NCBI GenBank assembly: GCA_934524985.1
Contig: CAKSYT010000004.1
Span: 1-64,000 of the forward strand
Reading direction: 5' to 3'
Origin: an uncultured Faecalibacterium sp.
GTDB lineage: Bacteria; Bacillota; Clostridia; Oscillospirales; Ruminococcaceae
DNA length: 64,000 bases
In this document: one piece after another, positions 16,267 through 24,189 of the stretch
How positions within the stretch are numbered: the stretch's first letter is position 1
Layout: each line of letters begins with the position of its first letter
The notes under the pieces: generated by a model
Databases searched by the model: none
Told to the model about the DNA's origin: nothing
The model's input: the letters and a program-made list of their open reading frames with translations, nothing else
Translations under genes and position numbers: made by a program

Positions 16267-17463
16267 ATGAAGGTTCTGGTTATTAACTGCGGTTCTTCTT
16301 CCCTGAAGTATCAGCTGATCGATATGGACGGCGAGAAGGTGCTGTGCAAAGGCCTGTGCGAGCGCATTGGCATGGAGAGCAGCATGATCACTCACGAGGC
16401 CAACGGCACCAAGGCTACCACCCCGGCGATCTTCCCCACCCACACCGAGGCTTTTGCCGAGGTCGTGAAGAAGATGACCACCGGCGCCGGCAAGTGCATC
16501 GATGACGTGAGCGAGATCGACGCCATCGGCCACCGCGTCGTGCATGGCGGCGAGAAGTTCAAGAGCAGCTGCCTGATCACCGATGAGGTCATCAGCACCC
16601 TGCGTGAGCTGAGCCCGCTGGCTCCTCTGCACAACCCCGCCGGTATTCTGGGTATCGAAGCCGCCCGCAAGGTGTTCGGCAACATTCCCATGGTGGCTGT
16701 GTTCGACACCGCTTTCCACAGCACCATGCCGCCGAAGGCTTATATGTACGCCATCCCCTACGAGTACTACGAGAAGTACGGCGTGCGCCGCTACGGCTTC
16801 CACGGCACCAGCCACAAGTACGTTGCCCACAAGGCAGCCGAGTACCTGGAGGAGCCCATTGAGCGCCTGAAGCTGATCACCTGCCATCTGGGCAACGGTT
16901 CTTCCATTGCCGCAGTCGATCAGGGCAAGGTCGTGGATACCTCCATGGGCATGACCCCGCTGGCCGGCCTGATGATGGGCACCCGCTGCGGCGATCTGGA
17001 CCCCTCTGTGGTCAACTACCTGAAGTACACCCTGAACATCACCGGCCACGAACTGGACGAGATCCTGAACAAGAAGTCCGGCCTGCTGGGCATCTCCGGT
17101 GTTTCCAGCGACAAGCGTGACGTGGAAGAGGCTGCCGAGGCCGGCAACAAGCGCGCACAGCTGGCTTCCGATATGCTGAACTATCAGATCAAAAAGACCA
17201 TCGGCAGCTACATTGCAGCCATGGGCGGCGTGGATGCCATCGTCTTTACCGGCGGCATCGGCGAGCACGATGCCATTGCCCGTGCAAAGATCTGCCACCA
17301 CATGGATTGGCTGGGCATCCGCATCGACACCGAGAAGAACAAGCACCCCGTTGGCGATGTGTGCGAGATCACCGCTTGGGGCGCAAAGGTGCGCACTCTG
17401 GTCATTGCTACCGACGAGGAGCTGATGATCGCCCGCGACACCAAGGAAGTCATCGAGAAGTAA
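16267..17463 (+). CDS. ackA: Acetate kinase
   Basis: The product has 398 residues, normal for AckA, which interconverts acetyl phosphate + ADP and acetate + ATP. The signature INCGSSSLKYQL is at residues 6-17, with further motifs VAVFDTAFH (near 145), FHGTSHKYV (near 180) and GIGEH (near 330). CAGGAGG precedes the ATG at 16267; the frame is open far upstream but only as an antisense shadow of tmcAL. It stands alone, without pta. Terminator follows. Confidence 0.97.
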   Translation: MKVLVINCGSSSLKYQLIDMDGEKVLCKGLCERIGMESSMITHEANGTKATTPAIFPTHTEAFAEVVKKMTTGAGKCIDDVSEIDAIGHRVVHGGEKFKSSCLITDEVISTLRELSPLAPLHNPAGILGIEAARKVFGNIPMVAVFDTAFHSTMPPKAYMYAIPYEYYEKYGVRRYGFHGTSHKYVAHKAAEYLEEPIERLKLITCHLGNGSSIAAVDQGKVVDTSMGMTPLAGLMMGTRCGDLDPSVVNYLKYTLNITGHELDEILNKKSGLLGISGVSSDKRDVEEAAEAGNKRAQLASDMLNYQIKKTIGSYIAAMGGVDAIVFTGGIGEHDAIARAKICHHMDWLGIRIDTEKNKHPVGDVCEITAWGAKVRTLVIATDEELMIARDTKEVIEK

Positions 17464-17485
17464 GCTTTTCCCAAAGGGCTTTGCA

Positions 17486-17525
17486 GGGGCTGCCGCACAT
17501 TCTGTGCGGCAGCCCCTTTTGTTTG
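17486..17525 (+). terminator. Terminator of ackA
   Basis: GGGGCTGCCGCACA (17486-17499) pairs perfectly with TGTGCGGCAGCCCC (17503-17516), followed by TTTTGTTTG. Confidence 0.85.
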
Positions 17526-17529
17526 TGTG

Positions 17530-17585
17530 AAAAAGTGGTTCAGAAACACCCGCAGGTGTTTCTGAACCACAAATCATAAATTATC
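17530..17585 (-). repeat. UGCG-loop variable-stem hairpin, copy 1
   Basis: Arms 17535-17550 and 17555-17570 (16 bp, perfect) around CGCA (17551-17554); read on the minus strand the loop is TGCG and a run TTTTTCACA follows. The right side, AAATCATAAATTAT, is a diverged version of the flank seen in the other copies. No minus-strand gene ends here, so this copy is an orphan, directly behind the normal ackA terminator. Confidence 0.6.
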
Positions 17586-17707
17586 GGCCGCTGCGCATAA
17601 CCTGTGCGGCGCGCCGCTTTTCCATCTTAAGGCGGTGATTTTACCCAAATATATGCTGTCGGTTTGTGCCATGTGTACAAATAAAAGGGCGAACGGTTGT
17701 TTTTTGG

Positions 17708-17736
17708 TTGACAAATCTCAAAAAGAACGGTACAAT
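17708..17736 (+). promoter_or_regulatory. Consensus promoter of the zinc-ribbon gene
   Basis: TTGACA (17708-17713), a 17-base spacer and TACAAT (17731-17736). The start codon is about 135 bases beyond the -10, so the mRNA has a long untranslated leader with no recognised riboswitch. Confidence 0.8.
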
Positions 17737-17872
17737 AGGAAAGTCCTCAATCCGAGGGCGTTTATCTATTCAAGCCCCTGGTAAGCTTACTGATCAGCGC
17801 GATGGTCCCAAAACCAAAGGTATGGTTACAATCCTTCCGTGGGCAAGAACTAACTAAAGAGGAGATACTACT

Positions 17873-18160
17873 ATGTTTGAAGACAAGACTCTGGTCTGCA
17901 AGGACTGCGGTAAGGAATTTGTTTGGACTGCCGGCGAGCAGGAGTTCTACGCTTCTCGCGGCTTCGAGAACCAGCCCCAGCGCTGCAAGCCCTGCCGTGA
18001 CGCCCGCAAGAACGGCGGCGCACGCAGCAACAGCGGTGAGCGTCAGATGTTCGACGCTGTCTGCGCAGCTTGCGGCAAGACCTGCAAGGTTCCCTTCCAG
18101 CCCCGTGAGGACCGTCCGGTCTACTGCTCCGACTGCTTCGCTCGCATGAAGCAGAACTAA
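17873..18160 (+). CDS. Double zinc-ribbon small protein
   Basis: The product has 95 residues with two zinc-ribbon halves: CKDCGKEFVW...RCKPCR (residues 8-42, the zf-trcl type pattern) and CAACGKTCKVPF...YCSDCF (about 62-90). Such proteins occur widely in Firmicutes; they probably bind zinc and perhaps nucleic acid, but no precise role is established. The codon use is strongly biased towards abundant codons and the promoter is near consensus, so it is likely highly expressed. GAGGAG precedes the ATG. The long 5' leader may be regulatory. Terminator at 18191. Confidence 0.85.
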   Translation: MFEDKTLVCKDCGKEFVWTAGEQEFYASRGFENQPQRCKPCRDARKNGGARSNSGERQMFDAVCAACGKTCKVPFQPREDRPVYCSDCFARMKQN

Positions 18161-18190
18161 GCGCTGATTTTCATTTAAATCGGTAACAAA

Positions 18191-18227
18191 GCCCCCCGCT
18201 GCCAAGCTGGCAGCGGGGGGCTTTTTG
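18191..18227 (+). terminator. Terminator of the zinc-ribbon gene
   Basis: GCCCCCCGCTGCC (18191-18203) and GGCAGCGGGGGGC (18209-18221) followed by TTTTT. Confidence 0.9.
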
Positions 18228-18237
18228 CGTTTCTCTT

Positions 18238-18404
18238 TAAGGTGTATCTGAAAACAAAGAAAATGACGAATATTTCGCAAGCGCAAGCGGGATTTAAGGC
18301 AAATAGCCGCAGGAATCCTTTGTGGATTTCAAGGCTGTTTAACGCAAAATCCAGCTTGTGCTTGTAGAAATAGACTAAATTTTCGACTTTTCAGATACAC
18401 CCTA
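18238..18404. mobile_element. Fold-back MITE with 14-bp terminal inverted repeats
   Basis: Ends are GGTGTATCTGAAAA (18241-18254) and TTTTCAGATACACC (18388-18401), flanked on both sides by TA (18238-18239 and 18403-18404), as expected for elements that duplicate a TA dinucleotide. Interior halves are also imperfect inverted copies of each other (for example CAAGCGCAAGC near the left and GCTTGTGCTTG near the right), so nearly the whole 165-base element folds on itself. No ORF. It would need a transposase supplied from elsewhere. Confidence 0.8.
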
Positions 18405-19421
18405 GGTATTCTTGCGCTGATTTGCGCCCGAGAGCAGCAGCACTGTGCGGTACAGCCGCAGCTTGAGCAGCAGCAGCTTTACCCGGTCGTTCCGGCTCTG
18501 CATGGCGTGCAGCGGGGTGGTGCGCACCGCTGTGCGCACCCGGGGTTTTTGCAGCGCACTGCGCAGCCAGGCAGTCTGCTCGGCGAGGGAAAGCGGACTG
18601 CAACCAAGGTTCTTGACCCCCATCATCAGGTCGCGGACGGTGCAGTAGTTGGCCTTTGCGCGGTGCATGGGGCTGTCCAGCAAACCCCACGCGGCAACGG
18701 TGTCCCACACGGCATCGCTGAGGTAGAAGTTATCCTCCAGCCGCTCCGGGTGGTAGCTGTTGGACAGACTGCCCCGCCGGGCGATGACATAATGGTACAA
18801 CGGCTTTTCCAGCACCACCAGACAGCCGGGGTTCTGGCGATAGAATGCTACGAAGAACATTCCATCCTCGCCCAGCTGATGATTGGGAAAGCGCAGATGA
18901 TACTGTTCCAGAAACGCTCTGCGGAACATTTTTTTCGCAGCCAGATACGAGGACGCCATCTTGTCGAAATGCTCCTTGAAGGGCTCGCCCCGGTACACGC
19001 CGGAAAAGGTACAGTGGTCGGTCTCAGAGTGCAGCAGTTTTCCGTTTTCATCGCAGATGTCGTAAAACATCCCGTACTCTACACAGTCTGCATCCGCATC
19101 CCGGGCGGCATGGTACAGCACCTCTGCGGCATCCGGTTCCACCCAGTCGTCCGGATCCAGAAAGAAAATATACTCTCCCCGGGCGGCATCCAGACCCGCA
19201 TTGCGGGCAGCAGCTACGCCGCCGTTGGGCTGGTCGATAAAGTGAAAGCGTGCGTCCTCGGCAGCAGCCTGTGCGCACAGCGCGGCACTGCCGTCCTTGG
19301 AGCCATCGTTGATGAGAATAGCCTCGAAGTCGGTCAGGGTCTGCGCCCGCAGTGAGCGCAGCGCCCGGGGCAGCAGACGTTCCATATTATAAATGGGCAG
19401 GATAAACGAAATACAGGGCAT
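18402..19421 (-). CDS. Family 2 glycosyltransferase, last gene of the polysaccharide cluster
   Basis: The 339-residue protein has a GT-A fold N-terminus: ISFILPIYNMERLLPRAL, INDGSKDGS, ARNAGLDAARGEYIFFLDPDD (DxD-type metal site near residue 92). It should transfer a sugar from a nucleotide donor to a growing polysaccharide at the inner face of the membrane. The C-terminal 60 residues are basic and helical. The stop codon TAG is formed at the junction with the MITE (18402-18404), so the original C-terminus may have been different. Confidence 0.88.
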   Translation of the reverse strand: MPCISFILPIYNMERLLPRALRSLRAQTLTDFEAILINDGSKDGSAALCAQAAAEDARFHFIDQPNGGVAAARNAGLDAARGEYIFFLDPDDWVEPDAAEVLYHAARDADADCVEYGMFYDICDENGKLLHSETDHCTFSGVYRGEPFKEHFDKMASSYLAAKKMFRRAFLEQYHLRFPNHQLGEDGMFFVAFYRQNPGCLVVLEKPLYHYVIARRGSLSNSYHPERLEDNFYLSDAVWDTVAAWGLLDSPMHRAKANYCTVRDLMMGVKNLGCSPLSLAEQTAWLRSALQKPRVRTAVRTTPLHAMQSRNDRVKLLLLKLRLYRTVLLLSGANQRKNT

Positions 19422-19442
19422 GATTCAAACTCCTTGAAATAA

Positions 19443-20504
19443 TTATCCCGGCAGGCCGAGCCGACGCAGCAGCGGACGCAGATGCAGCCGACCGGCAAGA
19501 CGGCAGAACAGATACGGCATTACCAGACCGGCCGCAAAGCAGGCAAGGACTGTCCCGCCCGCAGAGACGTCCAGTTTTTCATACAGCACAAGCCCCGGCA
19601 CTGCGCAGCAAAAGGGCTGGTGATACAGATAGAACAGCATAGAATTCTTTCCCAGCGGAACCAGCCGCCGCAGGGGCCTTTGCAGCAGCACGCACGCCGC
19701 CCAGATGCCCACACAGAACCCGCTGACCACAAAATAGTCCGCCAAGGTGTGCACAGCCTCGGCAAACAGACCGTCCGGCCAGACCATAGTGGGGGACAGC
19801 AGTCCCCGCACCACCCACAGGCCGCACAAGGCACCGCAAAGCACCAGCGGCTTTGCGTGCTGCTCCGCCTTTTCACGCGGGAGCACGCAGCCCAGAAAGA
19901 AAAACGCCCCCTGCTGAAAATAACTTTTCACCGCCCAGAACCATTCGGTGAAAAGCAGCTGATAGCACACGGGCAGCGCCACCACCAGCACCAGCTTTGC
20001 CGTCCGGGCTGCCGCAGGGGACAGGGCTTTGTCCAGCAGCCATGCCGTGAGGGAAAACCAGAACAGGGTGGGCAGATACCACAGATGAAAGCCGTAGGGG
20101 TTCTCGTTGCGCAGCACCAGCCAGAGATATTCTGCGGGCTGCCGCAGCTGGTACGCGCTGCTGGCTAACAGTGCCCGCACCGGCGGCACCAAGTTCGCCA
20201 GACAAAACAAAGCGTACAAAAAACCGGAATATATACCCCACGGCAGCAACAGGCTGTGCGCCTTTTTGTGCATGAACTGCCGGGCGGAAAGGCTGCGGTT
20301 CTTCTGCGCGGTCAGGGTGCAGCCCATACCGGAAAGCAGAAACAGCAGCGGAACGTGGAACCGGTAAACAAAAGTATAAGAGAATGCGCACCATGGATGT
20401 GCGGCGCGCATGGACATCCGAAAGGTGTGGCCATAGATCACCAGCAGCAGGCCGATGGCCTTGGCAATGTCGATGTGATCCAGACGCTTGGCAGTTTGTT
20501 GCAT
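19443..20504 (-). CDS. Membrane acyltransferase (acyltransferase 3 / OafA-like)
   Basis: The product has 353 residues and about ten membrane helices. The N-terminal RLDHIDIAKAIGLLLVIYGHTF contains the conserved His pattern of acyltransferase 3 proteins, which add O-acetyl groups to extracellular glycans. The start at 20504 follows GGAGGG; it lies five bases after the polymerase gene's stop. In this cluster it probably decorates the exported polysaccharide. Confidence 0.85.
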   Translation of the reverse strand: MQQTAKRLDHIDIAKAIGLLLVIYGHTFRMSMRAAHPWCAFSYTFVYRFHVPLLFLLSGMGCTLTAQKNRSLSARQFMHKKAHSLLLPWGIYSGFLYALFCLANLVPPVRALLASSAYQLRQPAEYLWLVLRNENPYGFHLWYLPTLFWFSLTAWLLDKALSPAAARTAKLVLVVALPVCYQLLFTEWFWAVKSYFQQGAFFFLGCVLPREKAEQHAKPLVLCGALCGLWVVRGLLSPTMVWPDGLFAEAVHTLADYFVVSGFCVGIWAACVLLQRPLRRLVPLGKNSMLFYLYHQPFCCAVPGLVLYEKLDVSAGGTVLACFAAGLVMPYLFCRLAGRLHLRPLLRRLGLPG

Positions 20505-20509
20505 TTCTA

Positions 20510-21889
20510 TCAGCCCTCCTGCATCAGAATACGGATGCGGTCCCGCATCTCCTGTCGGCTGTCCGGCATCCACACCTTGGGCTCCGGGGGCTTTTTGCGC
20601 TCCATTACATAGGCAAGGGTCACCAGACGCAGCGCCATCGTGCTCCAGAAATAAAAGGCGGTATTATCGGTCAGGTAGGTCACCGTCATATAGCCCAGTT
20701 CGCACAGATACAGCAGTGTGGTCTGCTGGTCTGCATAGTGCTGCCAGAACAGCGGGGTCAGAACATACTGGATGCCGGACCAGAGCAGAAAGCCGGGAAA
20801 GCCCATTTCCACAAAGACCTTCAGGATGTCGTTGTGGAAGGGAAAGGGCTGGTTGATAAGTCCCGCATCGTACCACTGGCTAATGATGGTATCCACATAT
20901 TCAAAGCCATGGCCAAAATAGGTAATGGAAAATTCATAGTAGGGGTTTGCCATGCTCCACAGGTAGTCCCGTCCCATCATATCCACGCCAACGCTGTTCA
21001 GCAGCCTCGAGATGATGCCGTTGCGCACACAGTAGAGAAATGCTAGAAAAAACAGGATGCAGCACCCGCCCACCGCCGGGTAGAGCCAGTCGGGCACCTT
21101 GCGCTTGCGGAGAAGCAACCCGATCAGGACGAACAGGAGCACTGCCGGAATGGCACTGCGCTTCATGCCGATCAAAAAGAACCAGCAGCAGAGCAGCAGA
21201 TACCGCCAGCGCTTTCGCTTTTCCTGCCGGGTGGTACGAGGCGCAAAGACGGCATAATACAAAACCATCTGCCCGAACACAAAGGTCAGGTCGTGGATCT
21301 CCAGCTGCAGTGCGTAACCGTCTGCCTCGCCGAATGTGACCAGACAGGTGACGAGAGACTGGATGCTGGCGGCAAGGCCGTAGCCGGGAATACTCAGCAG
21401 CATAATGGCCGTGTTGGTAATACAGATACTGATGGTGAACAGCTCAATGGCCTTTTCCCGGAACAGATAGACCAGCGCTATGGCAGTAAGGATGGCAATG
21501 CTCTGGAACAAAAGCTTAGAGCAGCTGCGGATCATGGAGGACACCGCAGCAAAGCTTTCGATCCAGATGACCATCGACCAGAAAAACAGCGCCACCATCA
21601 GGGACATATACAGCAAGGTGGGCTTCCATATCTCCCGGAGGCGCGTTTCATCCGGGTAAAACAGGGCGTACAGCACTGCCAGCCCGATCACCCCCAGCGC
21701 AACGGCCTTGGGCAGACCGCCCACCGCGCTGTTGATCGGCTTCCACTCGCCCAGCCCGGCACCGGCCAGAAAGACCACACAGCCGATGGTCAGCAGTTTT
21801 TGCCACAGCGGGCTGTCCTTATAAAACAAAGAGGCCGGAGTTTTCCGGCTGTAATCCTTTTTGGTCAAGATCTGATCCAATGTGCGCAT
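20510..21889 (-). CDS. O-antigen polymerase/ligase-like membrane protein
   Basis: The product has 459 residues with about ten to twelve membrane helices and a large loop (about residues 330-385) containing GHGFEYVDTIISQWYDAG and PFHNDILKVFVEMGFPG, which resembles the H-N-x-x-L motif of O-antigen ligase (Wzy/WaaL) proteins. Such proteins polymerise repeat units on the outer membrane leaflet. Position between glycosyltransferases and Wzz-like genes supports a Wzy role. Confidence 0.8.
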   Translation of the reverse strand: MRTLDQILTKKDYSRKTPASLFYKDSPLWQKLLTIGCVVFLAGAGLGEWKPINSAVGGLPKAVALGVIGLAVLYALFYPDETRLREIWKPTLLYMSLMVALFFWSMVIWIESFAAVSSMIRSCSKLLFQSIAILTAIALVYLFREKAIELFTISICITNTAIMLLSIPGYGLAASIQSLVTCLVTFGEADGYALQLEIHDLTFVFGQMVLYYAVFAPRTTRQEKRKRWRYLLLCCWFFLIGMKRSAIPAVLLFVLIGLLLRKRKVPDWLYPAVGGCCILFFLAFLYCVRNGIISRLLNSVGVDMMGRDYLWSMANPYYEFSITYFGHGFEYVDTIISQWYDAGLINQPFPFHNDILKVFVEMGFPGFLLWSGIQYVLTPLFWQHYADQQTTLLYLCELGYMTVTYLTDNTAFYFWSTMALRLVTLAYVMERKKPPEPKVWMPDSRQEMRDRIRILMQEG

Positions 21890-21932
21890 GAAAAAGGGTT
21901 CTCCTTTTGTAGTGGGTGTTCCCGCAGGTGGC

Positions 21933-23045
21933 TTACGCCTTGCCGCTCAGCTGCAAATACTGCTGCTGCAAGCGGGCGGCGGCGATGTTGATATCATAGC
22001 CCGCCTGCCGGATCCGCTCTGCACCGGCAGAGCGGTCGCAGGGCTGTTGGAGCATCCGCTGCAAGCCTGTCGCCCAGTCTGCATTGCTGGCAGAAAGCGG
22101 GATCTGGATGGCATGGGGCGAAAGCAGCACCTCTTCCGGCACTGCGTCCGAAAATACGCATCCAAGCCCGGAGGCCTGCGCCTCAATGCCCACCACCGGC
22201 AGACCCTCGAAGCGGGAGGGCATGACGAAGAGATCCATCAACTGGTACCAGTCTGCCACATTGCTTTGCAGCCCGGCAAACAGGATATGGTCTGTGATGC
22301 CCAGTTCCTGCGCCTGTGCGCGGACAGCCGGTTCCAGCCTGCCGGTGCCGATGAGCACCAGCATCGCCCGGGGTTCCAGCTGCAAAAAGGCGGCAAAGAT
22401 CTCCAAAAGACGCTCGTGGTTCTTGCGGATGTCAAAGCGCCCCACATGACCCAGCACCACCCGGTCCTCCAGCCCGTAGCGCGCCCGCATTTCGGCGCGG
22501 ACGGCGGGGGAGAAGCGGAAGGCCTCCGGCTCGATGGCGTTGGGGATGATCTGTCCCCGGCGCTCCCAGTCTGCCTTGCCAAAGTAGTAGATGCCCGCGT
22601 CCCGGCCGCAGGACCACAGGTGGGTAGCCGCGCCGGGCAGCAGCTGTTTGCAGAGCATCTTCAGCGGCCACTTGTAGTCCCGGACGATCCAGATGTTATG
22701 GGCGTGGGCAATGCGCACGGGCAGCCCCGCCTTCTCCGCGCCCTTCAGGGCGTACAGTCCCATGGCCTCGTTGTGGGCGTGCAGAATGCGGATGCGGGGG
22801 TCTGCGGCCACGGTCTGCTGCACAAAGCGTAGATACGCCGGGTAGTGCAGCGGGTCAAGCCCCGGGCTTTGGTAGATGTGCCCGCCCAGACGGCGGATCT
22901 CGTCATCGTAATCGCCGGGCTTTTTCTTGTTGACGATAAAATCAAACTGGACCTTGCTGCGGTCGATATGCCGGTAGTAGTTCATCAGCATAGTTTCGAT
23001 CCCGCCGCGGTCCATATTGCTGACCGAATGCAGCACTCGTATCAT
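21933..23045 (-). CDS. Family 4 glycosyltransferase (GT-B fold)
   Basis: The product has 370 residues. The N-terminus MIRVLHSVSNMDRGGIETML has the glycine loop of EpsF-like enzymes. The C-terminal half contains HVGRFDIRKNHERLLE, LIGTGRLE and the donor-binding SRFEGLPVVGIEAQASG, with the E-x7-E pair. It would transfer a sugar with retention of configuration during repeat-unit assembly. Thirty-one bases separate it from the upstream glycosyltransferase. Confidence 0.9.
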   Translation of the reverse strand: MIRVLHSVSNMDRGGIETMLMNYYRHIDRSKVQFDFIVNKKKPGDYDDEIRRLGGHIYQSPGLDPLHYPAYLRFVQQTVAADPRIRILHAHNEAMGLYALKGAEKAGLPVRIAHAHNIWIVRDYKWPLKMLCKQLLPGAATHLWSCGRDAGIYYFGKADWERRGQIIPNAIEPEAFRFSPAVRAEMRARYGLEDRVVLGHVGRFDIRKNHERLLEIFAAFLQLEPRAMLVLIGTGRLEPAVRAQAQELGITDHILFAGLQSNVADWYQLMDLFVMPSRFEGLPVVGIEAQASGLGCVFSDAVPEEVLLSPHAIQIPLSASNADWATGLQRMLQQPCDRSAGAERIRQAGYDINIAAARLQQQYLQLSGKA

Positions 23046-23076
23046 AAATTTCTCCCTCTATCTGTGGTTGCAGCCC

Positions 23077-24171
23077 TTATGTCAGGTTTTCTGCGGCAGC
23101 GAGATACTGTCCGTAGCTTTTTTCCGTCAGTGCCTGATGCAGCGCCAGCAGACGGCTGTCCTGTACGCAGATATCCTGTGGGGCGTAGTACTCTGCATAC
23201 ATCTGCTGCATCACCAGAAATGCCGCCTGCTGGACGGTTTCGTCCAAGTAAGAGAGCCGGTACCACGCCAGCGCAATATGCTGTAACAAAAGCTGCTGCA
23301 CCTGCGCAGAGTGCACCTCTTTTTTCTGTGCCAGCTCCGCCATCAGATACCGCATGATCCATACGGTATCCATTGCCTTTGCCTTTTTGCGGGAGCGCAG
23401 AGTAATACCCAGCGGGTTCCGGGTATAGTTATAGATATACGCCGGGATCAGGTAATGGACAGGCCGGAAAGGGTCGATGCAGAAAGCAAAGATCGTATCC
23501 TCGAACCAGTAGCCCTCCGGAAATTTCAGATGGGCAAAAATGCTGCTGCGGATCACCTTGCCCCATGCCATGCCGTAGGGGGTCTGTCCGGTTTCGTCAA
23601 CAGAGCCCTCCCGGTAGCCCGTCCGGCCAAAGACAAGACCGTGCCCGGTAATGTTGACAAAGCCGCCCTGCACAATGTCGGCATTCGTTTCCATCGCTTT
23701 GGACAGCAGTGCCTCAACGGCACCTTTGCGCAGCGTGTCGTCCGAATCCACGAACAGGATGTACTTTCCCCGGATATGCTCCAGTGCGCGGTTCCGCGCC
23801 CCGGAAAGCCCGCAGTTAGACTGTGTAAGAATCTCTACCCGGGGGTCGGCGCGGTATCGCTCCAGCAGCTCCGGTGTTTTGTCGGTCGAGCCATCGTTGA
23901 CCAGTGACACAAAAAAAGTATAGGCGGTCTTTTGCGAAAGAATGGAGTCCGCACAGCGGACAATGGTGCGCGCAACATTATAGCATGGCACAATAATGTG
24001 CAGGTCGTACTGCGGTGTTATCTGGTTGTCAGCCTGTATGGTTCCTGTGGGGATCGGTGCAAGGGCTTTCAGGTAGTCCTCTGCGGCAGCTGCATCGGCA
24101 AACGCCAGCGCAGACGGGGCTGCGCCGGTGCGTCGTTTCCCGCGAGTCAGCTTTTTCAGCAACTGTTTCAT
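23077..24171 (-). CDS. Family 2 glycosyltransferase
   Basis: The 364-residue protein has an unusual 50-residue basic N-terminal extension (KKLTRGKRRTG) before the GT-A core: DLHIIVPCYNVARTI, SLVNDGSTDKT, GARNRALEHIRGKYILFVDSDD. The C-terminal part (from about 250) is helical and may contact the membrane or a partner. Eighteen bases behind the Wzz-GGDEF gene. Confidence 0.88.
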   Translation of the reverse strand: MKQLLKKLTRGKRRTGAAPSALAFADAAAAEDYLKALAPIPTGTIQADNQITPQYDLHIIVPCYNVARTIVRCADSILSQKTAYTFFVSLVNDGSTDKTPELLERYRADPRVEILTQSNCGLSGARNRALEHIRGKYILFVDSDDTLRKGAVEALLSKAMETNADIVQGGFVNITGHGLVFGRTGYREGSVDETGQTPYGMAWGKVIRSSIFAHLKFPEGYWFEDTIFAFCIDPFRPVHYLIPAYIYNYTRNPLGITLRSRKKAKAMDTVWIMRYLMAELAQKKEVHSAQVQQLLLQHIALAWYRLSYLDETVQQAAFLVMQQMYAEYYAPQDICVQDSRLLALHQALTEKSYGQYLAAAENLT

Positions 24172-24189
24172 CTACGTTCTCCTGTTTTT

